DNA of 6,662 bases from DSOS01 sp035286585 (GCA_035286585.1 DATEDC010000231.1:1-6662), one strand, 5' to 3'. Numbered from the stretch's first letter, positions 1 to 5,855 are shown. Notes: generated by a model from the letters alone, not told the origin. Translations and numbers: made by a program.

Positions 1-2637
1 TTCTTTATGCAGATCCGGATAATTCCAAATCTTCCACATGGCTTCGATCACTCGGGCGGACAGCGTCATGGACTTGCTAATGATGCTCTCGGCGTAATAA
101 TCGCGCAGCGTCTCGCGGATCTCGTTTTGTTGGTCCAGATCGTCCCTCGCGATGGACAATAACGGACCGGCCACCTGGTTGAGCCGCGGCGATATAGTCA
201 AGTCATAAAAAGACGGATCCACCTCAATATCCGGCTGCCAGTTTTCCAGCCGCCATCGCACCATCAGGTTGCGCAGTGCCTGGGCTCGTGCCCGCACCTG
301 GGCATTGATGGCCAGCGGAATGTGGGCTGCCACCAGCTCTGTTGTTTCCCTGGATACCAGTTTGATCGTCAGCGACCGGCTGCCGACCGCGTCATCCCGG
401 AATTCCTTTCGCATGGCCACCAGCTTGGGGCAGAACGTCTGAAAGGCCACCGCCTCCCAGGTCTTTTCGCCATTGGGACCGGTTACCTCAATGGTGCGCC
501 AGATGGGGTTGCCGCGCATGGCGCCCAGGTTGTAAAACTTGACCATGTCGTTTTCGGTGTCGGATTGCTGCAGGTCAGCCTCGTCGATGTACACCGTGCC
601 TTTGTAGCGTTCCAGCGACCGGAACAATGAGCTGGTTGATCCCGCGCCGTTGGCGGTCATGGTGCGATAACACACCAGGCCAATGCGTTTCATCAGCTCA
701 GACTTACCGGATCCCGCCGAACCCATGGCTCTCAGGTAGATCACGGTCTCGAAGGCGTCATACAGCCAGGTCGTGATCACCCAGTAGGCAATCAGCCGCC
801 CCATCTTGTCCGATGGCAGCAGGTAGATCGACTTGAGATACATGGTGATGTAACTCACCAGCTCGCGGATCGGCTTTTTCTCGCCCAGGCTGGAGGGGAA
901 AATCACGCCGCCAGAGCGCATCACGTCATTGGGTGGATACGGTTCGTAATATCGCCCTTCAATGCTCACGCCGGATCCGCTATCAACGATCCCCTGGGGA
1001 TCCCGCCAGGCCAGTATCGCCCGGTCCGTTTCGATGTCATACAGATATTCCACCTGCCAGCCTTCGATGCAGCCGCCCCAGGTGTAGGTAGGTTCTCCCA
1101 TGCGCTGGAGCTTTTCGGTAATTCCGCTGGCAGACTTGATCATCCGTTCCAGGTCGCGCAAGGTCACCTGGAGGATCTTGGCCAGCCGCCCCTTGTGTTG
1201 CGCCAGTCCAAATTCATCCAGCCTGCCGATGACAGTTACCGCCTGTTTGACGGCTTCATCGTGCTCTGCCCCTTCGCGCGCCCCAGCCCAGGCCGCCATG
1301 GCTTCCACAAACATTGGCGATTTATCCAGCAGCTGCTTAATAAAGCGGGTTTGGTTCTCAAGCGGGGCATTCGCCTGGGTGAACGCGCGCAGCAGATCGT
1401 TGGAATCCTTGTTTTCCTCAACCTGGCCGTCCCGTTCGTAACTGGCCAGCTTTTCGGTGATGGGGTAACTGGGCGAGCTGCCATCCACCGCCAGGATGAT
1501 GCTGTTAGCCGTCTGGGTGATTTCAACCATCTTGGCAGGTGCATCCGATTTTGGAAGGAAGCGGATCCCGCCCGGATCCCTGGGCAGCACCAGGCGTACG
1601 GTTGGGCCGACCTGGTTGGCAATGCGCCAGGCGCTATTGACGCCAGTGACATCGGCATCCATCGCCAGGTACACGTTCTTATGCCGCTTGACCACCTCGG
1701 CCAGTTCTTCCGTCCAGTCCACCCCGCACAGGCCGATGGACGCATAACCCCAGATCCCCCAGCTGATGGCGTCGGCCTGGCCTTCGACCAAAATAACCGT
1801 TTCGGCGCCGGTGGCATATTCCGGATTAAAGTAAAACCGCTTTTTTCCGGTCAACGCCTCGGGCAGATTGTAATGGCTTTTCTCGCCGATGGATCGGCAC
1901 GAAAGGTAGCGCAGCCTGCCAGATTCGACGTGTGGGTACACCAGGCGCTTATGGCCGATCATGCCGGGGATATATCCCTTTTTCACCCACTCATCACTGA
2001 TGTTGGCAATATCATACCGGGCAGACCAGCTGAGCACGTCCCCCTTGTAACCCATGATGGCCACTGCAGCAGGGCTGTCCATATCGACGCCCGAGAACTG
2101 CATTTCGCTGATCATTTCGTTGCGTTCGGCAGCTGAGCCTTCGCCGGTGAAGCCAAGTAAAGCCCCCGCAGCAGTAGAAGTTGGGCGGTGATCTTCACCA
2201 AGTTCACCCTCGGGCATGGTCCAGCCACGAGAAGCCACGTAAGCCAGCGCCTCAGTTGATTTGGCAAACCACCGCATAAATACCCGGTGCGCCACATCCA
2301 AAGCCTCTTCGCGCTCCCTGGCGGCCACACGGGCAGCGTGTTCCTTATGTCCCCATTCTGGGAGGGGCAAGTTTGCCCGGCGGCAGCATTCCTCAATCGC
2401 ACCCTTGAAATCGGTCTTCGCCCGGTGCGTGCCGCCGTATTGGATCCACTGGATAACATCGCCCCACTCGTTGAACGAATACCAGTGGTAAAGCTGATTT
2501 TGGGTATCCACCACCAGGCCGCCATCGCCTGCGCGGGTACTCCGCCGCCAGCGACCGCGCTGAGCCAATGGCCAGCCATCCTGGGTGATGATGTCTTCGA
2601 TGCGTAACTTGGCCTTGATTTGGTCGACGATATCCAA
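1..2637 (-). CDS. Primase-helicase: DnaG-like TOPRIM primase fused to a P-loop ATPase; C-terminus beyond window
   Basis: Open for 879 codons with no stop, running off the left edge. It should make RNA primers and unwind DNA for replication of the element. Residues 1-90 match the DnaG N-terminal fold (DIVDQIKAKL, then GDVIQWIQYGG), but the zinc-binding Cys/His are gone: the usual YHCFGCGAGGD reads YHWYSFNEWGD. Residues about 229-262 (RLVYPHVESGRLRYLSCRSI) match the DnaG catalytic core. TOPRIM follows, with VILVEGQAD (E285) and LAMDADVTG (D327, D329), then KDSNDLL near 410. The ATPase has Walker A GSAGSGKS (K645), Walker B TVYIDEAD (D685, E686) and a later SRSLTIK that could hold an arginine finger. 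The start is TTG at 2637, with GAGG 7 nt upstream; the in-frame stop at 2679 leaves no ATG. The ATPase resembles AAA+ helicases of phage and plasmid primases; the exact family is uncertain. Confidence 0.93.
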   Translation of the reverse strand, partial: MDIVDQIKAKLRIEDIITQDGWPLAQRGRWRRSTRAGDGGLVVDTQNQLYHWYSFNEWGDVIQWIQYGGTHRAKTDFKGAIEECCRRANLPLPEWGHKEHAARVAAREREEALDVAHRVFMRWFAKSTEALAYVASRGWTMPEGELGEDHRPTSTAAGALLGFTGEGSAAERNEMISEMQFSGVDMDSPAAVAIMGYKGDVLSWSARYDIANISDEWVKKGYIPGMIGHKRLVYPHVESGRLRYLSCRSIGEKSHYNLPEALTGKKRFYFNPEYATGAETVILVEGQADAISWGIWGYASIGLCGVDWTEELAEVVKRHKNVYLAMDADVTGVNSAWRIANQVGPTVRLVLPRDPGGIRFLPKSDAPAKMVEITQTANSIILAVDGSSPSYPITEKLASYERDGQVEENKDSNDLLRAFTQANAPLENQTRFIKQLLDKSPMFVEAMAAWAGAREGAEHDEAVKQAVTVIGRLDEFGLAQHKGRLAKILQVTLRDLERMIKSASGITEKLQRMGEPTYTWGGCIEGWQVEYLYDIETDRAILAWRDPQGIVDSGSGVSIEGRYYEPYPPNDVMRSGGVIFPSSLGEKKPIRELVSYITMYLKSIYLLPSDKMGRLIAYWVITTWLYDAFETVIYLRAMGSAGSGKSELMKRIGLVCYRTMTANGAGSTSSLFRSLERYKGTVYIDEADLQQSDTENDMVKFYNLGAMRGNPIWRTIEVTGPNGEKTWEAVAFQTFCPKLVAMRKEFRDDAVGSRSLTIKLVSRETTELVAAHIPLAINAQVRARAQALRNLMVRWRLENWQPDIEVDPSFYDLTISPRLNQVAGPLLSIARDDLDQQNEIRETLRDYYAESIISKSMTLSARVIEAMWKIWNYPDLHKE

Positions 2638-2881
2638 AATAAAACCTCGGCCTTGCTGGGATAATTGCAAAATTTGTCAGGCGGGGGCACTGACTACCCC
2701 CCACCATCAAACCATCAAACCGAACGTAATTGCGCCGGCGCGGTCCGCCTGGCAGATGCTGCGCGGGTTATGCGACACAAATTGACCGCGATCCAGCGCC
2801 CAAATCGGGCTGAAAAGCCGTATCCTGGCCGGTTTTGTGTCGCATAATGCGGTGTTATGCGACCAATAATTCCCGGTCGCT
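2638..2881. other. Gene-poor gap upstream of the primase-helicase gene
   Basis: No convincing gene lies in these 244 bases. They hold the GTCGCATAA repeats (separate entry), a tandem CCATCAAA pair at 2704-2719, and two mutually exclusive short hairpins at 2676-2702 (GTCAG/CTGAC and GGGGG/CCCCC). The right end of the gap directly follows the stop of the preceding gene. No consensus promoter for the primase gene was found by eye. The gap could be an origin, an operator region or both; this is inference from repeat content and position. Confidence 0.5.
2768..2863. repeat. Three GTCGCATAA sites; outer pair a perfect 14-bp inverted repeat
   Basis: TTATGCGACACAAA at 2768-2781 is matched exactly in reverse complement by TTTGTGTCGCATAA at 2834-2847. 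The 9-bp core recurs at 2855-2863 (TTATGCGAC), forming with the second copy a hairpin of 9-bp stem and 7-nt loop (2839-2863). The sites sit beside a replication protein gene, so they may be iteron-like origin sites or operator sites for an unidentified protein. A 14-bp exact match within 100 bases is unlikely by chance. No repeat of this sequence is seen in the switch region at 5758-5826. Confidence 0.75.
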
Positions 2882-3217
2882 TCATGACCCGAGCCCCTTT
2901 TTTGTGCACCCACCCACATTCGGGGCGGTTTGGTGAATATTGTGAGTTTTTTCGCTACTGGATTCAGAGGTTACAGGCGCGCGGGGGGACGAGCGCTCTC
3001 TGTCGCTCAGGCGTTCCTGGACTGTGCGGATAAGGCGGTAGGCATAGGTCAGGTCATCGATGCCGGGAGCCAGCAGATACTGCTGAGGGACCACTGCCTG
3101 AACAGCCTGGATCCGCTCGATGACCAGGCGGATGTACACCAGGCTGTTCCCCAGCATCGCCATGTCGCCCTCAGTGGCTTCGAGGGACGCGGATAGCTTA
3201 TCGGTTAGTCGCCCCAT
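2882..3217 (-). CDS. Small helical protein of unknown function (111 aa)
   Basis: I do not recognise the family. The start at 3217 (MGRLTDKLSASLEATE) is chosen because GGAGG lies 7 nt upstream; an in-frame ATG further up, at 3277, lies inside the preceding gene and lacks such a site. Residues 1-75 look alpha-helical and soluble, with a heptad-like hydrophobic pattern (NSLVYIRLVIERIQAVQAVV, then LTYAYRLIRTVQERL). The last 35 residues are polar, Ser/Thr/Pro-rich and probably disordered. The start overlaps the end of the membrane protein gene by 20 bases, so the two are probably co-translated and may act together. It is the last gene of the integrase operon before the repeat-bearing gap. Confidence 0.7.
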   Translation of the reverse strand: MGRLTDKLSASLEATEGDMAMLGNSLVYIRLVIERIQAVQAVVPQQYLLAPGIDDLTYAYRLIRTVQERLSDRERSSPRAPVTSESSSEKTHNIHQTAPNVGGCTKKGLGS

Positions 3218-3533
3218 CGTTCCGCCTCCGCAGCTCAGCCTCGCGCTCTGAGATTTCCATGCGCGAGCGAGTCTCAAGGTGATTGTCCAAAAGGTTGATG
3301 CCAGCCACTACCGCACCACCAACAACAGTGATGGACCAGAGCGCGTACACTGCCGGGAAGAAACCCCAGATCAGCAGCAGCCAGGTCAGCGGAATGTGTA
3401 TGGCCAACACGCCCAAGATGTAGGCAAATATCTTGTCAATTGGCTTTTTGATAATGGCCTTCCAGGGCCAGTAATGTTCAACTACCAGCAATAGGCTGCT
3501 GATCAGCGTCGTGAGTAGAATTTGTCCGAGCAT
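3198..3533 (-). CDS. Three-helix membrane protein, holin-sized (111 aa)
   Basis: Start MLGQILLTTL at 3533 is preferred because GGAGG stands 6 nt upstream; the longer form from 3581 lacks a site. Hydrophobic stretches at residues about 3-18, 35-58 and 60-82 suggest three transmembrane helices. A short basic loop (KAIIKKPIDK) lies between the first two, and a strongly charged tail (SRMEISEREAELRRR, residues 90-104) follows the third. Length and helix number are compatible with a class I holin, but nothing diagnostic is present and no endolysin gene is seen nearby. It could equally be a membrane anchor or exclusion protein. It overlaps the 56-residue gene by 56 bases in another frame and the next gene by 20 bases, so expression is probably coupled. 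Confidence 0.75.
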   Translation of the reverse strand: MLGQILLTTLISSLLLVVEHYWPWKAIIKKPIDKIFAYILGVLAIHIPLTWLLLIWGFFPAVYALWSITVVGGAVVAGINLLDNHLETRSRMEISEREAELRRRNDGATNR

Positions 3534-3648
3534 CCATATCCTCCAGCAGTTTGTCCAGTATCCACTTCCAGGCTGCCGCATAAGCGGCCTCGCGCTCAGG
3601 CGGCAGCGGTACAGAGACGGCCACGAGCTGAGTGCTCAGCTTAGTCAT
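3478..3648 (-). CDS. Small overlapping ORF, unknown function (56 aa)
   Basis: A 56-residue frame starts MTKLSTQLVAVSVPLPPERE and continues into an amphipathic segment (AAWKWILDKLLEDMDA) and a polar end. GAGG lies 6 nt before the ATG. The start overlaps the stop of the 189-residue gene (ATGACTAA), typical of translational coupling. Its 3' third lies within the membrane protein gene in another frame, and the ribosome binding site of that gene is inside this ORF. The coupled start and the otherwise unexplained 100-base gap between neighbours support it. No family recognised. It may be a real small protein or mainly a device that couples translation to the membrane protein. Confidence 0.65.
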   Translation of the reverse strand: MTKLSTQLVAVSVPLPPEREAAYAAAWKWILDKLLEDMDARTNSTHDADQQPIAGS

Positions 3649-4210
3649 AGACTTCCTCGTACCGTGGTTCGAGGTGCAACCGGGCCTTGCCAGCTATGAC
3701 CTCAAAAGCTTCGCCGCGATCGGCAGCGATTGCCAGTGCAATTTCCAGCTCTGTGGTGAAATAGGGATCCTTGCTGTTCCAGGAGGGACCAGTGAACTCA
3801 CCACCGGAAAGCGCCAGGACTGAATAATGCCGACCATTCGGACCACCAACTTTCCATTTCTGGGCGTCGAAGTCATAGCGCAGATCCACCTCGATAGGCG
3901 CCAGGTGCGGGATAACCAGCTGGACCGTCTCATATTCGCCAAAGTTGGCTTTGATGTCTTCCGCCTCGATGGAGCTGGCAAACTCGACATGCTCCCTCAC
4001 GTAGGCTGGTAACGCCTGGCGCACTGCCTTCTGACGTTCAAGGATCTGATCCCTGGCAGCCTGCCGCTCGCTCTCGCGTTGAGCCTTTTCAGCGTCCTCA
4101 CGCTCGTCCAACTTTTTGCGGCCCAGCTCAATAGCCTCGCGCATCGCAAGGTTGTGACCCGCGCCAACATTGCAAAACGTGATCAAATTTACTTCAGACA
4201 GTTTTGACAT
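3641..4210 (-). CDS. Coiled-coil protein of unknown function (189 aa)
   Basis: Start MSKLSEVNLITF at 4210, with AAGG 8 nt and GGAGG about 14 nt upstream; the longer in-frame extension to 4348 only shadows the preceding gene. Residues about 25-75 are a charged helix (REAIELGRKKLDEREDAEKA and onward), probably a coiled coil. Residues 95-189 look like a compact beta-rich domain (TVQLVIPHLAPIEVDLRYDF, then KWKVGGPNGRHYSVLA) ending in a helix (LEIALAIAADRGEAFEV). No catalytic motif is visible and the family is not recognised. It starts 4 bases after the preceding stop and overlaps the next gene by 8 bases, so it is firmly in the operon. A structural or DNA-associated accessory role is possible but unproven. 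Confidence 0.8.
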   Translation of the reverse strand: MSKLSEVNLITFCNVGAGHNLAMREAIELGRKKLDEREDAEKAQRESERQAARDQILERQKAVRQALPAYVREHVEFASSIEAEDIKANFGEYETVQLVIPHLAPIEVDLRYDFDAQKWKVGGPNGRHYSVLALSGGEFTGPSWNSKDPYFTTELEIALAIAADRGEAFEVIAGKARLHLEPRYEEVYD

Positions 4211-4214
4211 TTCA

Positions 4215-4433
4215 CTATCCTTCCTCCTGGGGACCAGGATTGTTGGGTACAGCCGAGATGTAGACCCGGCTTTTATCGTCTTCTGGCGGGCGGCAGGGAA
4301 AGGGTGAGGTCCACTCGATGACCTCGTACCCGGCTCCCTCCAACACACCCACCAGCTTGTCGGCTACTTCTGTGATCTTGCCGTGCCCGGCCATGAGCCG
4401 GATCTTGACCAAACCTGCGCGAGATCCCGTCAT
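4215..4433 (-). CDS. Small alpha/beta protein of unknown function (72 aa)
   Basis: Start MTGSRAGLVKIRL at 4433, with GGAGG 6 nt upstream; that site abuts the integrase stop. The chain suggests a strand (LVKIRLMAG), a helix (KITEVADKLVGVLEGAG), a strand (YEVIEWTSPFPCRP) and a final strand (SRVYISAVPN). This short layout resembles small uncharacterised proteins carried by phages and plasmids; DUF3970 comes to mind but I am not sure of the match. The gene lies 11 bases behind the integrase, so they are co-transcribed. It might be a small accessory factor of recombination, as excisionases often sit there, but it shows no DNA-binding motif and that is speculation. Confidence 0.75.
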   Translation of the reverse strand: MTGSRAGLVKIRLMAGHGKITEVADKLVGVLEGAGYEVIEWTSPFPCRPPEDDKSRVYISAVPNNPGPQEEG

Positions 4434-4444
4434 CCGTTTCCTCC

Positions 4445-5386
4445 TCAAATAATCTTTTCGACTGCCGCGGCCAGCTCATCCCAGCCGGGTTTGATATAAC
4501 GCTTGGTGGTCTCCAGCCGGGCATGCCGCCCAAAGTCCTGGACGGTAGTCAGCGGGGTGTTGGCATCCACCAGCGACTTGAGACAGGTATGCCGCAGCTG
4601 ATGCGGGGTGCAATCCACCCCGGCCAATCGGGAGATCTCTGCCATGCGGCGCTGTACCTGGCGGGTAGTGAGCCGGTCGGTGCTCTTTCCAGTGAAAACC
4701 GGCTCACCACTCGTTCCGGGTCCACGCAGGTTCAACCAGTAAGCCAGGGCCGCGCGAACCTCGGAATTCAGCGGGAGACAGCCCGCTTTATCCCCTTTAC
4801 CACGCCGGATATCTACCCGGCCTGCGCGTTCACTGAGGGTGATATCCCCCAGGTTGAGCGCCACTACTTCGCCGACCCGCAGGCCAGCGTACCGCATGAG
4901 TAAGACCATGGCCGCGTCTCGGGCGGCCTGTTTGCGCCAGGCGTCCGTTGCCGCGCCGTTGATCTGGCGCTCGAGCTGACGCATCAGACGACCCTGATCT
5001 GGCCGGTTGAGCCAGCGCGGAGCCAGCTCAGTTTCGCCCATGGGTCGGATCCCCTGGGAGGGGTTGACCTGGAGGTACCCGGCTGTCTGCGCCCAGCTGC
5101 ACAGGGCGGCCAGGGTGGCACGGCGCCGGTTCCAGGTGGCGGGTTTCACCTGTTCGACAGAGATGGCGTGTTCACGGTAGGCACGCAGGTCATATCCGGA
5201 GATGAGGCCCGGCGTCAGGGGTTGATCGTTGACCGCGGCGAACCAATCACTGAAACGGTGAACGTCTGACAGGTAGGAAGAAATGGTCTTGGTGCTTTTG
5301 CCGTGATATTCGAGCCAGGCGCGAAACTCCGACTGCCAGCGTGGGGAGGTTAGGAGGGGGTTAGAAACGGCTGCCAGGTCTGTCAT
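4445..5386 (-). CDS. Tyrosine recombinase / integrase (313 aa)
   Basis: Site-specific recombinase of the XerC/D-like phage integrase family, expected to cut and rejoin DNA through a covalent 3'-phosphotyrosine bond and so integrate, excise or resolve the element. Residues 12-105 form the N-terminal SAM-like core-binding domain (STKTISSYLSDVHRFSDWF). The catalytic domain spans about 125-310 and has the full set: R170 (YAGLRVGEVVAL), K197 (RRGKGDK), H262 and R265 (HQLRHTC), H288 (FGRHARL) and nucleophile Y297 (TTKRYIKPG). Length is normal and the enzyme looks intact. ATG at 5386 has GAGG 7 nt upstream and overlaps the stop of a 24-codon ORF by ATGA, implying coupled translation. The short, arm-less architecture is more like Xer than lambda Int. 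No tRNA or att core was found in the window. Confidence 0.95.
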   Translation of the reverse strand: MTDLAAVSNPLLTSPRWQSEFRAWLEYHGKSTKTISSYLSDVHRFSDWFAAVNDQPLTPGLISGYDLRAYREHAISVEQVKPATWNRRRATLAALCSWAQTAGYLQVNPSQGIRPMGETELAPRWLNRPDQGRLMRQLERQINGAATDAWRKQAARDAAMVLLMRYAGLRVGEVVALNLGDITLSERAGRVDIRRGKGDKAGCLPLNSEVRAALAYWLNLRGPGTSGEPVFTGKSTDRLTTRQVQRRMAEISRLAGVDCTPHQLRHTCLKSLVDANTPLTTVQDFGRHARLETTKRYIKPGWDELAAAVEKII

Positions 5387-5457
5387 GACCGCACCTCGAG
5401 CGCTGTAACCAAAATTTGCCCGAGGGTTTCTTTTGAGAGAATGAGACTGAAGTACAT
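5383..5457 (-). CDS. 24-residue peptide ORF translationally coupled to the integrase
   Basis: The ORF begins MYFSLILSKETLGQIL and ends ALEVRS. GAGG lies 8 nt before its ATG, and its TGA overlaps the integrase ATG as ATGA. The peptide could be a small hydrophobic protein, but its main role may be to deliver ribosomes to the integrase start. A longer in-frame version from 5565 would run through the terminator hairpin and the RHH gene end and is not favoured. Evidence is the ribosome site and the perfect stop/start overlap; the peptide itself is too short to identify. Confidence 0.55.
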   Translation of the reverse strand: MYFSLILSKETLGQILVTALEVRS

Positions 5458-5502
5458 GGGGGTTTCCTCTTTTGTTCGTTTTCGTTTTCTGATTTGGGTA
5501 CG

Positions 5503-5527
5503 AAAAATCCCCACCACCCGGGGATTT
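5503..5527 (-). terminator. Hairpin terminator (or attenuator) behind the RHH gene
   Basis: Read on the minus strand, AAATCCCC and GGGGATTT form a perfect 8-bp stem with a 7-nt loop (GGGTGGT), followed by further T residues (ATTTTTCG). It starts 3 bases after the RHH stop codon. The stem has only four G-C pairs and the T-run is five, so termination may be partial. The next start codon is only about 45 bases downstream. Confidence 0.65.
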
Positions 5528-5530
5528 AAG

Positions 5531-5740
5531 CTACTCTTTGTTGGCAGGCTCAGCAACGGGGGCAACTTCAGCCAGGACCGGCTCAGCCATGAACCGTGAA
5601 TAGAGTTCCGCCACTGCCAGGTCGATGATGTTGGCCTTCGAGCGATAGGTCTTCGAAGCCATTTCAGAGATCATTTCATCGGTGCGATCCAGAATGGAGT
5701 ATGTTTTTGTGGTTCGTTTTTCGTTCATTCCCGTAGGCAT
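5531..5740 (-). CDS. Ribbon-helix-helix (Arc/CopG-like) DNA-binding regulator (69 aa)
   Basis: Small dimeric DNA-binding protein. Residues 11-17 (TKTYSIL) fit the DNA-contacting beta strand, 21-31 (DEMISEMASKT) the first helix, and 36-50 (ANIIDLAVAELYSRF) the second; RSK forms the turn. The final 19 residues are Ala/Pro/Glu-rich and probably flexible. Start MPTGMNEKRT at 5740 has GGGAGGG about 5 nt upstream; a start at the second Met is also possible. It is driven by a near-perfect promoter whose -10 is bracketed by a palindrome, so it probably represses itself. It stands divergent from an HTH regulator, as Arc-type and cI-type repressors do in phages. No toxin gene follows, so an antitoxin role is less likely. 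Confidence 0.85.
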   Translation of the reverse strand: MPTGMNEKRTTKTYSILDRTDEMISEMASKTYRSKANIIDLAVAELYSRFMAEPVLAEVAPVAEPANKE

Positions 5741-5757
5741 TGAGCCCTCCCAACAGA

Positions 5758-5794
5758 ATATCGTCTTAGCCAGTATTATAGGCTAAGACGATAT
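5758..5794. promoter_or_regulatory. Operator palindrome, 14-bp perfect arms
   Basis: ATATCGTCTTAGCC at 5758-5771 is the exact reverse complement of GGCTAAGACGATAT at 5781-5794, separated by 9 bases. The spacer holds the -10 box of the minus-strand promoter, and the right arm fills the gap between its -35 and -10. A protein bound here would block RNA polymerase. Likely binders are the RHH protein (autoregulation) or the divergent HTH protein; the sequence does not say which. Confidence 0.85.
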
Positions 5795-5803
5795 AAATGT
5801 CAA
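5768..5803 (-). promoter_or_regulatory. Consensus sigma70-type promoter of the RHH gene
   Basis: On the minus strand TTGACA (5803-5798), a 17-bp spacer and TATAAT (5780-5775) match the bacterial housekeeping consensus at all twelve positions. Predicted start is near 5768, giving a leader of about 28 nt with a GGGAGGG ribosome site. Such a strong promoter normally needs a tight repressor, in keeping with the palindrome over it. Confidence 0.9.
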
Positions 5804-5808
5804 TAGGG

Positions 5809-5826
5809 ATAAATAAACCTATTTAT
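5809..5826. promoter_or_regulatory. Second dyad in the divergent promoter region
   Basis: ATAAATA (5809-5815) and TATTTAT (5820-5826) are perfect inverted arms around AACC. The dyad lies upstream of the RHH -35 and over the position of the -35 of the HTH promoter, so it could be an operator for the HTH protein. It is AT-rich and short, so chance is possible. Confidence 0.4.
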
Positions 5827-5839
5827 GCTTATTACTACT

Positions 5840-5855
5840 TGCTATAATCTATTCA
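5840..5855 (+). promoter_or_regulatory. Extended -10 promoter producing a leaderless HTH mRNA
   Basis: TGCTATAAT (TG at 5840-5841, hexamer 5843-5848) is a perfect extended -10. Counting six bases on puts +1 at 5855, the A of the ATG. No fair -35 is seen at the usual distance (5820-5825 reads TATTTA), which an extended -10 can compensate. Confidence 0.75.

Noticed and set aside
1195..2136. Long plus-strand frame (313 codons) opposite the primase-helicase
   Set aside because: It is antisense to the TOPRIM core, which has clear DnaG motifs; the frame shows no recognisable motif. It is a shadow of GC-rich coding DNA.
2112..2690. Minus-strand frame starting MPPPDKFCNYPSKA
   Set aside because: It overlaps the true primase N-terminus in another frame and has no domain signal.
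2715..2885. Frame of 56 codons starting MKRPGIIGRI, with ATGA overlap to the preceding stop
   Set aside because: The overlap is attractive, but the ribosome site is poor, the product is highly basic without motifs, and the inverted repeats run through it. DNA sites explain the region better; some doubt remains.
3641..4348. Longer 235-residue form of the coiled-coil protein
   Set aside because: The extra 46 residues read through the preceding 72-residue gene in another frame, while the ATG at 4210 has a good ribosome site.
5383..5565. 60-residue form of the coupled peptide (start MPPLLSLPTK)
   Set aside because: It would begin inside the RHH gene and run through the terminator hairpin; the internal ATG at 5457 has its own ribosome site.
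5531..5740. RHH protein as antitoxin of a toxin-antitoxin pair
   Set aside because: The next gene after the hairpin is a 24-residue peptide and then the integrase; no RelE/ParE/PIN-like toxin is present.
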